From NCBI RefSeq assembly GCF_023195535.1, contig NZ_JALPNF010000002.1:62001-126000 (forward strand): a stretch of 64,000 nucleotides of DNA. Direction: 5' to 3'. The notes under the pieces are model-generated. The model saw nothing but the letters and a program-made list of their open reading frames with translations. It had not been told where the DNA came from and did no database searches. The stretch comes from Sphingomonas faeni (lineage in GTDB: Bacteria; Pseudomonadota; Alphaproteobacteria; Sphingomonadales; Sphingomonadaceae). The position numbers and the translations under genes are program-made. Shown piece after piece: positions 47,566 to 55,921 of the stretch. The number at the start of each line of letters is the position of its first letter. The first letter of the stretch is position 1.

Positions 47566-49527
47566 TCATCGCGTGAGCCTCGCATTCGCCCACACCGCAG
47601 GGCGCGGCGGCAGCGCGGCGCCCTGCCCGGTCGATCGCGTTACGAGTTCGACGATCTTCACGCCGGTCACGTCGGCCTCCAACGACGCCGCAGGATCGCC
47701 GAAACCGATCGGTGGCGAGGTCGCAAGCAGCTTGCCGTCGCCATAAATCGCGAACCGCAGCGGACTGCCGGCCGCCGGACCTGCGTCGTCGATACCGACC
47801 TCGGCCGCAAACCGGGTGAACCCGGCGTTACGAACCTCCAGCCGCGAACCGGCCAGCACGCCCAAGCCTGTGTCATAATCCTTGCCGGCAATCCGCAGCA
47901 CCTGACCATATACCGCGCGATCCGCCCGCGCGCCGCCCCAGCCGCCATATTGAACATGCTCGCCCGGCCCCTTGGTGCCCGACCATGCGGTGACCGAATG
48001 ATGGATCGTCGGGTCGGCGCGCGCCGTGTCGACGCCGTCGACCGCGGGGTTAACGCGGCCCGGTTGTTCGGACAGATACAGCCCGTCGCTCAACCGTCGC
48101 GTACCCTGCGCCCGGAACACCAGCGTCTGATGGGCCGCCAGCGTAAAGCGCGTCTCGCCGGTAAACCGCGTCGTCTTCTTGCTCCACAGGTCGACCAGCG
48201 TCACCGGCGCATCGTCGCGAAACTTCATCTGTCCGGCCTGCAACACGACATCCACCGGGGCCGCATCGCGGTTGAACAGCGCTACGCCCTTGCTGCCGTC
48301 GGCGAGCGTCTTGACGAAGAATTGCACGTCGTCGCTGTGATAGGCGATCACCGCCTGGTTGCCCGCGGGATCCTGGTTCAGCGCGATGATATCGCGGTTG
48401 CCAAACACCGACAGCAGTGCCGGCGTCAGCTTGCGAAGGTCGTACCCGATCACGAGCGGCGAATTGATCATCGCCCACAGCGCAAAATGCGACTTCGCTT
48501 CGGTCATGTGCTGCGCATCGAACTCCGCGGTGCCGACAAACAGCATGTCGGCATCGTTCCACGACCCCGGATGCGCATAGAGCGCACGCTGCGCGGCGGT
48601 GTCGAAATTGGTCAGCATCCGCGTCCAGTGCGGCGTGATATCGTCGCTGGTGCGCGAGATGTTGCCGAGATCCTTGCCCCAGGCGCGAACGTCAGCCGAT
48701 CCCCAGAGGCACAGCGACAACAGATAGTCGCCGCGCGGGCGTTCGCGGTGCAGCGCCGCGCCGACAGAACCGTATAGCGCGCGAACCGCCGCGACGTCCG
48801 TCCGGCCCAGCGACTGCATGTCGATGATCGGCGGGAACGCACGGTACAGCCCCGATCGCACCCGCGGGTGATCCGCCGGCAACCCGCGCACCCCGCAGCC
48901 ATCGACCTTGATCAGATCGAAGCCCCATTCGGTGAAGAACAGCCGGATATCCTGATCGACGTGCCCATAAAGCCCCACCTCGCGCTCGGCAACGCTGCCG
49001 ACGGGCTGGTTGTCGAACTGCGCCGTGTAGATCTGCCCGCAACTGTTACGCCCGATATCCGAATAGATTCCGGCCTTCAGTCCCATTGCGTGCAACCGGT
49101 TCGTGAGCGGCCGGAAGCTGGTATAATCGGCACCCTGGCTGCTCGCGGCTCCCGTTCTCGCCAACCTGCGTGCCGACGGAAATTGCGCGGCGCGGATGAC
49201 CATGCGTCCGTCCGAGGTCCGGCGTTTCAGCCACCAGCCATCGTCGATATTGACGTAGCGATACCCCATCCCCGACAGCCCCGTATCGACGAGCGCCTGC
49301 GCGGACGCGAGGATCTTTTCCTCGTCGATACCGCTGTTGAACGCGTTCCAGCTGTTCCAGCCCATCGGCGGAACGGCGGCCTGGCCCTGTTGATTCGCAC
49401 TCCAGCGGCCGGTCGGATCGAGCGGATCGGCCGTCACGGCGCCCGGCATCAGAGTGGACGCGAGCAATGCGGCGAGCGCGTACCTCCAGCGGCGGGATGC
49501 GGTATCGAGCGAGGAAGCGATCGGCAT
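47566..49527 (-). CDS. Secreted GH27 alpha-galactosidase with C-terminal NPCBM-like domain
   Basis: 653 residues. Signal peptide ending near VTA-DP. The GH27 barrel starts PPMGWNSWNAFNSGIDEEKI and has YVNIDDGWW, FDLIKVDGCG with the nucleophile Asp, and GSWNDADMLFVG with the likely acid/base Asp. After a beta-sandwich, residues about 500-640 (GEHVQYGGWGGARADRAV, GLGVLAGSRLEV) look like an NPCBM carbohydrate-binding domain. Removes alpha-galactosyl side chains, as from galactomannan. GGGAG precedes ATG 49527. First gene of the hemicellulose island. Confidence 0.92.
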   Translation of the reverse strand: MPIASSLDTASRRWRYALAALLASTLMPGAVTADPLDPTGRWSANQQGQAAVPPMGWNSWNAFNSGIDEEKILASAQALVDTGLSGMGYRYVNIDDGWWLKRRTSDGRMVIRAAQFPSARRLARTGAASSQGADYTSFRPLTNRLHAMGLKAGIYSDIGRNSCGQIYTAQFDNQPVGSVAEREVGLYGHVDQDIRLFFTEWGFDLIKVDGCGVRGLPADHPRVRSGLYRAFPPIIDMQSLGRTDVAAVRALYGSVGAALHRERPRGDYLLSLCLWGSADVRAWGKDLGNISRTSDDITPHWTRMLTNFDTAAQRALYAHPGSWNDADMLFVGTAEFDAQHMTEAKSHFALWAMINSPLVIGYDLRKLTPALLSVFGNRDIIALNQDPAGNQAVIAYHSDDVQFFVKTLADGSKGVALFNRDAAPVDVVLQAGQMKFRDDAPVTLVDLWSKKTTRFTGETRFTLAAHQTLVFRAQGTRRLSDGLYLSEQPGRVNPAVDGVDTARADPTIHHSVTAWSGTKGPGEHVQYGGWGGARADRAVYGQVLRIAGKDYDTGLGVLAGSRLEVRNAGFTRFAAEVGIDDAGPAAGSPLRFAIYGDGKLLATSPPIGFGDPAASLEADVTGVKIVELVTRSTGQGAALPPRPAVWANARLTR

Positions 49528-49590
49528 TACTGGTCTCCCGAAGAAACGGTCGTGAAGGCGGGCGGCGCGAGACACCCGATACGCTCCAGA

Positions 49591-49604
49591 TGATACCGAT
49601 ATCA
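49591..49604. promoter_or_regulatory. Possible LacI-type operator before alpha-galactosidase
   Basis: TGATACCGATATCA, outer halves TGATA/TATCA perfectly inverted, 64 bp before the ATG. The same length and placement as the xyl operators but a different sequence, so perhaps another regulator. Confidence 0.4.
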
Positions 49605-49757
49605 CGGACAGTTGCGCTCGAATATTGCATCGACGCCTTCTCTGTCACGATGCAGGGCCGAACGCAGACCCCGCAACGCACGCACCGGTCGAATTGACCA
49701 ATTCACGGCGGCCAGAAAAGAGTTGCTGGCGGTCTTTGTCGGCGTATAAATTGAAGT

Positions 49758-49964
49758 GTGAGCGATACCAACGCTGCCAAGAATGGCGAGGTACGACACG
49801 ATGTTGATGGGAGACGGACCGCGCAAAACCCTATGCCGAATGCGGTCGTCGCCGGACAAGCAATCCGGAAGAGCGGCGTGGAGAGGCAGCGCCTGATTGC
49901 GGGCTCGCCGCGCTACCGGATCCGGCTGCGCGAGATCGCCGCGCGGGGGATGCTGACGCCATGA
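49758..49964 (+). CDS. Doubtful small reading frame in a 507-bp gap
   Basis: A GTG-started frame of 68 codons ending SPRYRIRLREIAARGMLTP. It has no clear ribosome site and no family I recognise, but the last third has normal codon use, so it may be the tail of a decayed gene. The remainder of the gap between the divergent alpha-galactosidase and esterase genes (49528-50034) holds the operator candidate above and nothing else. Confidence 0.2.
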   Translation: MSDTNAAKNGEVRHDVDGRRTAQNPMPNAVVAGQAIRKSGVERQRLIAGSPRYRIRLREIAARGMLTP

Positions 49965-50034
49965 TTCTCCCCGTTGCTCCTATGCCCGCCTTACCTCCTC
50001 CCTCCCCCTTTCCTCCTATCGAAGCGGCAAACGC

Positions 50035-52011
50035 ATGAAGATCCGTCCGTCGAACGCCCTGTCAGTTGCCATGGTCGGAATCGCCGTATCGCTCGGCTCG
50101 GCAGTATCTGGCTCGGCGGCAGCGGCCGATCCGAATATCGCCCCACGCCTTGACGGGATCATCGGGGATCACGCGGTCCTGCAGCGTGGCCAGCCAGTCG
50201 TGCTGCGCGGCCAAAGCCTTCCGGGCAGGCCGGTTACGGTCCGCCTGGCGGGCCGTACCTCGACGGTGAAGGCGGATCGCGATGGTCGATTCGAGCTGCG
50301 CCTGAAACCGCTTTCCGCAGGCGGGCCCTACGACCTGACGGTTACCGGTAGCGACGGCGTGACGACGATCCACGACCTGCTGATCGGCGACGTGTTCCTG
50401 TGTTCGGGACAGAGCAACATGGAACTGGCGGTGAATTCGGCACAGGACCTGATACCCGACGCGCATCCGCCGCTCGACGATCAACTCCGCCTCGTCACGA
50501 TCGCCAAGGCGACCAGCGAAACGCCGCTTGCCCGGTTCGCGGCCAAACCGCAGTGGGCGGCGGCAGATCCCGATACCGTCCCGGGGTTCTCGGCGGCCTG
50601 TTTCTACATGGTGCAGGCGCTGCGGCGGAGCGAGCGCGTGCCGATCGGCGCGATCCACGCAAGCTGGGGCGGATCGCGGATCAGCGCCTGGATGAGCGAC
50701 ACTGCGCTGCGGTCTGCCGGGATGGCGCGCGAGGCCGACCTGCTCGCGGTGCACGCAAAGGACGCGGTCGCCGCAGAGCGAGGCGCGTCGACGATCTGGG
50801 AAGAATGGTGGCGAGGCGGCACGGGCGACGCCAAAGGGCGCGAACCCTGGCAGCCGGACGTCGTGCTCGACTGGAAACCCGTGCCGAAGATCGGCAATTT
50901 CGAAAATTGGGGCGTGCCCGCCCTCGCCGACTATAACGGCATGGTCTGGTATCAGCGCGTCGTCACGCTGACCGCCGCGCAGGCGCGCGGCGCGGCGACG
51001 CTGGCGATCGGCATTGTCGACGACGCGGATCGGACATGGTTCAACGGGATCGGCGTCGGCGGGAACAGCAATGCCGGCCGGCCCCGCACCTATACGCTGC
51101 CCGCTGGCGCGCTGAAGGCGGGGCCCAACGTCATCACCGTCAACGACGATGACGTCTATGCCTATGGCGGGATGACCGGGCCGGCGGATACGATGACGCT
51201 GACGCTGGCCGATGGCAGCGTGGTGCCTATCGGTGACGGCTGGCGCTACGCGATCGCCAAGCGCGTGCCGGGCAACGCGCCGCGCTCGCCCTGGGACGAC
51301 ATCAACGGCGCGGGGACCTTGTACAACGGGATGATCGCGCCGCTCGGACCGACGGCGCTCGCCGGGATCGCATGGTATCAGGGCGAGTCCGATACCGGCC
51401 TGCCCGGATACGAGACGCGGCTGGCCACCATGACCCGCGCATGGCGGCAACAATTCGGTCGGCCGACGATCCCGCTGGCGATCGCGCAGCTTGCCAATTA
51501 CGGCACGCCCCCGATCGCGCCCGGCGAAAGCGGCTGGGCCAATGTCCGCGAGGCGCAACGCGTGATGGCACAGCGGGACGGTCATGCAGGGGTCGCGGTG
51601 ACGATCGATCTCGGCGATCCGCTCGATATCCATCCCGGCGAGAAGCATGCCGTCGGACAGCGACTGGCGCGGGTCATCCGTCCGCTTGCCTATGCGGGCC
51701 GCGAGCCCGTCGGTCCGGGCATCGCGTGGGCAAGCCGCACCCCCGATGGCGGCGTGACGCTACGCTTCGCCGGGGTCACGGGCGCGCTGCATGCACGGGC
51801 GTCGGCACAGGCGATCGGCTTCGAACTGTGCGGAGCCGATGCCGGAAGCTGCCGCTATGCCAGCGCGGTCGCCCGCGGCGATCGGGTAACGCTCGCGCCC
51901 GATGGCAAGCCGGTCGTCCGCGTCCGCTATGCCTGGGCCGACAGCCCGGTGGTCAATCTGGCGGACGAGGCGCAACTACCCGTGGGACCGTTCGAGATCC
52001 CGCTTTCCTGA
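50035..52011 (+). CDS. Secreted sialate O-acetylesterase-type (SASA) carbohydrate esterase
   Basis: 658 residues. Signal peptide to about residue 32 (AVSGSAAA-AD). The SGNH hydrolase domain has DVFLCSGQSNMELAVNSAQD with the nucleophile Ser, IGAIHASWGGSRISAWM, and a C-terminal block with GIAWYQGESDTGLPGYETRL and DPLDIHPGEKHAVGQRLA carrying the Asp-His pair. A jelly-roll segment (MVWYQRVVTLTAAQARGAAT to about residue 410) splits the domain. Here it more likely removes acetyl groups from xylan or mannan than from sialic acid; this is inferred from the neighbours. Confidence 0.88.
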   Translation: MKIRPSNALSVAMVGIAVSLGSAVSGSAAAADPNIAPRLDGIIGDHAVLQRGQPVVLRGQSLPGRPVTVRLAGRTSTVKADRDGRFELRLKPLSAGGPYDLTVTGSDGVTTIHDLLIGDVFLCSGQSNMELAVNSAQDLIPDAHPPLDDQLRLVTIAKATSETPLARFAAKPQWAAADPDTVPGFSAACFYMVQALRRSERVPIGAIHASWGGSRISAWMSDTALRSAGMAREADLLAVHAKDAVAAERGASTIWEEWWRGGTGDAKGREPWQPDVVLDWKPVPKIGNFENWGVPALADYNGMVWYQRVVTLTAAQARGAATLAIGIVDDADRTWFNGIGVGGNSNAGRPRTYTLPAGALKAGPNVITVNDDDVYAYGGMTGPADTMTLTLADGSVVPIGDGWRYAIAKRVPGNAPRSPWDDINGAGTLYNGMIAPLGPTALAGIAWYQGESDTGLPGYETRLATMTRAWRQQFGRPTIPLAIAQLANYGTPPIAPGESGWANVREAQRVMAQRDGHAGVAVTIDLGDPLDIHPGEKHAVGQRLARVIRPLAYAGREPVGPGIAWASRTPDGGVTLRFAGVTGALHARASAQAIGFELCGADAGSCRYASAVARGDRVTLAPDGKPVVRVRYAWADSPVVNLADEAQLPVGPFEIPLS

Positions 52012-52269
52012 GGTACCGCAAGGGAGACCTGCGCTGCGGGCCTGTCAGGACTTGTGGCGCGGAAGCGTGGCGTTTGCGGCGATCGCATAGGCTTTCGCGG
52101 CGGTGGCCGGACCGACACCCGCACGACAGACGGCGCAAGCGCTTGCGCAGGATGCCGCGCATATGGACGAAATCGTTGCACGGCGCGCTTGCGCCGGCGC
52201 TCGCACCAATTTTCCGGAATCGACCCGCCACAGCGCCAACATGATCGTCTCGGCGCACGATCTGGAGCC

Positions 52270-52578
52270 ATGAACGGCAGCGCAATCGATCTGCCCTGGG
52301 CCAAAGCCAATGCCGCGGCGATCGTCGAAGCTTGGTATCCGGGCCAGGCCGGTGGCCTTGCAATCGCGGAAATGCTCGCGGGGCCGATCAACCCTGCAGG
52401 CCGCCTGCCGCTGACCTTCTGCGATGGCGTCCTTCGCTGGCGTCACGGCGCCGATCGCGTTCGCAAAGTCGCGGCCGGGCGCTTCAAGGTCAGCGTGGGC
52501 GGCGGCCAAGCGAGGACCGGCACACCGATCCGATCGGCCGTGCTTGCCACCAAAAAGACGATCACGCTGCCGCGATGA
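52270..52578 (+). pseudogene. Remnant of a GH3 beta-xylosidase/beta-glucosidase
   Basis: A 102-codon piece that matches two separated parts of a GH3 enzyme joined in frame. The first, AIDLPWAKANAAAIVEAWYP GQAGG followed by NPAGRLPLTF, is the end of the second GH3 domain. The second, VAAGRFKVSVGGGQARTGTP ending ITLPR, is the end of the fibronectin-III-like domain. About 200-250 residues between them, and everything upstream, are missing. Tail fragments in the preceding 258 bp are not recognisable, apart from a perfect 16-bp palindrome GCGCAAGCGCTTGCGC at 52133-52148. It cannot be active. Confidence 0.7.
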
Positions 52579-52669
52579 CCGACCTTGGGTGCGATCATGC
52601 TGCGGAGCTTTGGCCGAAACGTCGAATATCCCGCCAGTCGTCTTGCAAACGCGGTTGGTATGTCGGTAA

Positions 52670-52683
52670 TGGTACCGCTACCG
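52670..52683. promoter_or_regulatory. Probable XylR operator before xylX
   Basis: TGGTACCGCTACCG: near-inverted halves TGGTA/TACCG around CCGC, matching the sites at 59273 and 60567. The rest of the 306-bp gap before xylX holds a strong GGAGGAGAGG followed by an 11-codon frame (52712-52747) that could be a leader peptide. Confidence 0.6.
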
Positions 52684-52884
52684 TTGTCAATCGGCGGAGG
52701 AGAGGACGTGCATGGTCGGTAAGCCCGGCCATAATGGAACACCGTGACGAGACAGCATGGACCGGTATGGCGTGCAAGGCATTGAAATGCCCCGCCCCCG
52801 GTCCGCCGCCGCTGCCCGTTGCTACCACCCTCCCCCGCCGCCGTCCTTTAGCCCGACCGAAACAGCCTTGCCGGAGATGTTGCC

Positions 52885-54027
52885 GTGACACTCGCTTTCG
52901 ATACCCTCGACGCCCTTGGACCCGACTGGCGCACCGGTCGCTGGATCGGTCGAGTCGACCTCGGCAAAGGACCGACTCCCGTCATCGTATCGGACGGCAC
53001 CGTCTACGATATGAGCCGGGTCGCGCCGACGGTCGCCGAACTCGTAGCGCGCGACTTGCTCGATCCGCATGCCGGGACATCGATCGGCGATCTCGACTCG
53101 CTTGGCCTGTCGACCGATGGCATGCCGCGATTGCTGAGCCCGATCGACGTTCAATGCGTTAAGGCGGCAGGCGTGACGTTTGCCGTATCCGCGCTCGAAC
53201 GCGTGATCGAAGAACAGGCGCGTGGCGATGCCGGTGCCGCCACTGCGGTGCGGGCACGGCTGGAGCAGCGGATCGGGGGCGGACTGGCGCGCGTGGTTCC
53301 CGGTACGCCCGAGGCGGCCGCCTTGAAGGCCGCCTTGATCGAGGAAGGACTCTGGTCGCAATATCTCGAGGTCGCGATCGGCCCGGATGCCGAGATCTTC
53401 ACCAAGGCGCCGTCTTTGTCGACGGTCGGATGGGGCGCGAAGATCGGTGTGCGATCCGATTCGACGTGGAACAACCCAGAGCCCGAGATCGTGCTGCTGG
53501 TTGCCCCCGATGCCCGCGTGGTCGGTGCGACGATCGGCAATGACGTCAACCTGCGCGACTTCGAAGGACGCTCGGCGCTGCTGCTCGGCAAGGCGAAGGA
53601 CAATAACGCGTCCTGTTCGCTCGGCGCCTTCATCCGGCTATTCGACGACGACTTTACGATCGACGATGTTCGCCGTGCCGAAGTGGTGCTCCGCATCGAG
53701 GGCACCGACGGCTATGTCCTCGATGGCGCCAGCTCGATGAGCCAGATCAGCCGCGACCCCGAGGAACTGGTACGCCAGGCGCTCAGCGAGCATCAATATC
53801 CCGACGGCTTCGTCCTGTTCCTCGGCACCCTGTTCGCGCCGACCAAGGATCGCGACGATGCCAGCCGCGGCTTCACGCACAAGTCGGGCGATACCGTCTC
53901 GATCGCCGCGCCCGGCCTCGGTCGCCTCGTCAATACCGTCACCACCTCGAAGGCCGCACCGCCTTGGGAATTCGGCTTGGTAGCGCTGATGCGCAACCTC
54001 GCCGCGCGCGGGCTGTTGTCGGCATGA
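52885..54027 (+). CDS. xylX: 2-keto-3-deoxy-D-xylonate dehydratase (fumarylacetoacetase-like)
   Basis: 380 residues. Dehydrates 2-keto-3-deoxyxylonate to alpha-ketoglutarate semialdehyde in the Weimberg pathway. From memory it matches Caulobacter XylX almost throughout: VKAAGVTFAVSALERVIEEQ, GLWSQYLEVAIGPDAEIFTK, WNNPEPEIVLL, GNDVNLRDFEGRSALLLGKA and LFLGTLFAPTKDRD. These cover the metal-binding FAH fold. The GTG start has GGAG eight bases upstream and gives the right N-terminus. ATGA overlap with the next gene. Confidence 0.93.
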   Translation: MTLAFDTLDALGPDWRTGRWIGRVDLGKGPTPVIVSDGTVYDMSRVAPTVAELVARDLLDPHAGTSIGDLDSLGLSTDGMPRLLSPIDVQCVKAAGVTFAVSALERVIEEQARGDAGAATAVRARLEQRIGGGLARVVPGTPEAAALKAALIEEGLWSQYLEVAIGPDAEIFTKAPSLSTVGWGAKIGVRSDSTWNNPEPEIVLLVAPDARVVGATIGNDVNLRDFEGRSALLLGKAKDNNASCSLGAFIRLFDDDFTIDDVRRAEVVLRIEGTDGYVLDGASSMSQISRDPEELVRQALSEHQYPDGFVLFLGTLFAPTKDRDDASRGFTHKSGDTVSIAAPGLGRLVNTVTTSKAAPPWEFGLVALMRNLAARGLLSA

Positions 54028-54830
54028 CTTATTCGGAGAACAATGTGCTGCAGAAAACCGCCGGTCGCCACGAAGGCGCCGTCTATCCGTCGCTCAGGGA
54101 CAAGCGCGTCATCATCACCGGCGGCGGATCTGGCATCGGCGCCGGGCTCGTCGAAGGCTTCGTGGCACAGGGCGCGAAGGTCGCGTTCGTCGACGTCGCG
54201 GAGGCAGACAGCCGCGCACTGATCGAGCGACTGTCGGACGGCGCCGACCACGCGCCGATCTTTCACGCGCTCGACCTGACCGATCTCGATGCGCTGAACA
54301 CGGTGTTCACGACGATGATCGACCAGCTCGGCGGCGTCGATATCCTGATCAACAACGCCGCCAACGACGATCGCCATACGATCGCCGAGGTGACCCCGGC
54401 GTATTGGGATCAGCGGATGAACGTCAATCTCCGCCATCTGTTCTTCGCGGCACAGGCAGTGGTGCCTGCGATGAAGGCGGCGGGCCGCGGCGCGATCGTC
54501 AATTTCGGCTCGATCAGCTGGCACCTCGCGATGGAGGAACTGATCCTCTACCAGACCGCAAAGGCGGCGATCGAGGGCATGACACGCAGCCTGGCGCGTG
54601 ACCTCGGCCGCGACGGGATCCGCGTCAACGCGATCATCCCGGGCAACGTCCAGACGCCGCGCCAGGAGAAATGGTACACTCCCGAAGGCGAGGCCGAGAT
54701 CGTCGCATCTCAGTGCCTCGACGGCCGGATCCAGCCCTCGGATATCGCCGCTATGGCGTTGTTTCTGGCGTCGGACGATGCGCGGATGTGCACCGGTCAT
54801 AATTATTGGGTAGATGCGGGATGGCGCTGA
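54024..54830 (+). CDS. xylB: D-xylose 1-dehydrogenase (SDR, Caulobacter XylB type)
   Basis: 268 residues. Oxidises D-xylose to xylono-1,4-lactone with NAD+, the first Weimberg step. Rossmann motif RVIITGGGSGIGAGLVEGF, NNAANDDRH, catalytic Ser in FGSISWHLAMEELILYQTAK with the YxxxK, and the C-terminal MCTGHNYWVDAGWR; all agree with Caulobacter xylose dehydrogenase. The name xylB here is the Caulobacter one and is distinct from xylulokinase xylB. Overlaps xylX and xylC. Confidence 0.93.
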   Translation: MTYSENNVLQKTAGRHEGAVYPSLRDKRVIITGGGSGIGAGLVEGFVAQGAKVAFVDVAEADSRALIERLSDGADHAPIFHALDLTDLDALNTVFTTMIDQLGGVDILINNAANDDRHTIAEVTPAYWDQRMNVNLRHLFFAAQAVVPAMKAAGRGAIVNFGSISWHLAMEELILYQTAKAAIEGMTRSLARDLGRDGIRVNAIIPGNVQTPRQEKWYTPEGEAEIVASQCLDGRIQPSDIAAMALFLASDDARMCTGHNYWVDAGWR

Positions 54831-55714
54831 TCGGTATCGTGGAACCGGTCCTTAGGGTCGGCGCGACCCTCGGCGAAGGGCCTTTGTGGCTCGACGATGC
54901 GCTGTGGTTCGTCGACATCAAGCAGCATCAGGTGCACCGGTTCGACCCCGTGACCGGCGACCACCAGCGCTGGACCGCGCCCGCGCAGGTCGGCTGGGTT
55001 CAGCCGCTGGCGGATGGCGGCATGCTCGCCGGTTTGCAGACCGGGCTTCACCGGTTCGATCCGGGCGACGGCAGCTTCACGCATCTCCACGTGGTCGAGC
55101 CCGACGCGCCGGGCAACCGCCTGAATGATTCGACCGTCGATGCCGCAGGTCGGCTCTGGTTCGGGTCGATGGACGATGGCGAGAGCGCCGTGTCGGGGCT
55201 GATCTACCGCGCGGATGCGGACGGCGTCGCGCCGGTGGTCGACGGGATCGTCATCACCAACGGCCCCGCGGTCTCGCCGGACGGCACGACCCTGTACCAC
55301 TGCGACACGCTCGGCGGCACGATTCACGCCTGCACGATCGGCGCGGATGGCAGCCTGCTCGACACGCGCGTCTTCGCGGCGGTCGATGTCGCGACCCAGG
55401 GGTATCCCGACGGCCCGATCGTCGATGCCGACGGGTATGTCTGGGTATCGTTCTACGGCGGCTGGTGCGTGCGGCGCTATGCCCCCGGCGGCACGCAGGT
55501 CGCCGAGGTCCGGTTACCCGTCTCGAACGTCACCAAGATCGCGATCGGCGGCCCCGATGGCCGCACCGCCTATGCGACGACCGCGTCCAAGGGATTGAGC
55601 GACGAAGACCGCGCGCGACAGCCGCTCGCGGGCGACGTGTTCGCGTTCGATGCCGGGGTGGCCGGGCAACCGGCGCACCGTGTCGCGACGATTGCAGGCG
55701 ATCGTATCGCCTGA
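54821..55714 (+). CDS. xylC: Xylono-1,4-lactonase (SMP-30/gluconolactonase family)
   Basis: 297 residues, six-blade propeller. LGEGPLWLDDALWFVDIKQH opens with the metal-ligand Glu, NRLNDSTVDAAGRLWFGSMD supplies the Asn, and ITNGPAVSPDGTTLYHCDTL plus GYPDGPIVDADGYVWVSFYG complete the site. Hydrolyses the lactone to xylonate. ATG 54821 overlaps the dehydrogenase gene by 10 bp. Last gene of xylX-xylB-xylC and followed by a terminator. Confidence 0.92.
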   Translation: MALIGIVEPVLRVGATLGEGPLWLDDALWFVDIKQHQVHRFDPVTGDHQRWTAPAQVGWVQPLADGGMLAGLQTGLHRFDPGDGSFTHLHVVEPDAPGNRLNDSTVDAAGRLWFGSMDDGESAVSGLIYRADADGVAPVVDGIVITNGPAVSPDGTTLYHCDTLGGTIHACTIGADGSLLDTRVFAAVDVATQGYPDGPIVDADGYVWVSFYGGWCVRRYAPGGTQVAEVRLPVSNVTKIAIGGPDGRTAYATTASKGLSDEDRARQPLAGDVFAFDAGVAGQPAHRVATIAGDRIA

Positions 55715-55737
55715 CCTGAGCACCACTGCAGATCAAG

Positions 55738-55774
55738 AAAAGGGCACCGCGGACCAATCCGCGGTGCCCTTTTT
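55738..55774. terminator. Bidirectional Rho-independent terminator
   Basis: AAAAGGGCACCGCGGA / TCCGCGGTGCCCTTTTT: a 15-bp stem with A-run and T-run on either side, ending xylC and possibly also the convergent porter gene. Confidence 0.88.
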
Positions 55775-55790
55775 CGTGTGGCGATGTTCT

Positions 55791-55916
55791 GATCCTCCCC
55801 CGCCAGGGGGAGGTGGCTGGCGCTTGCCAGTCGGAGGGGGCGGTAAGGGATACGTCTGTTCCGTATCCTCCCCCTCCGTCACCTTCGGTGCCACCTCCCC
55901 CTTGCGGGGGAGGATC
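55791..55916. repeat. Branched CT/GA-rich palindromic element, copy 4
   Basis: GATCCTCCCCCGCCAGGGGG, TGGCTGGCGCTTGCCAG, CGGAGGGGGCGG, central GGATACG / CGTATCC, CCTCCCCCTCCG, GGTGCCACCTCCCCC and the closing GCGGGGGAGGATC. All arms have their partner. Between convergent xylC and the MFS gene. Confidence 0.88.
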
Positions 55917-55921
55917 GAAGG

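Noticed and set aside
47437..48777. 446-codon plus-strand frame opposite the GH27 gene
   Set aside because: Arg-rich shadow of a GH27 enzyme with visible catalytic aspartates.
52045..52509. Minus-strand coding frame across the GH3 remnant
   Set aside because: The plus strand shows recognisable GH3 segments; the minus frame has no motif.
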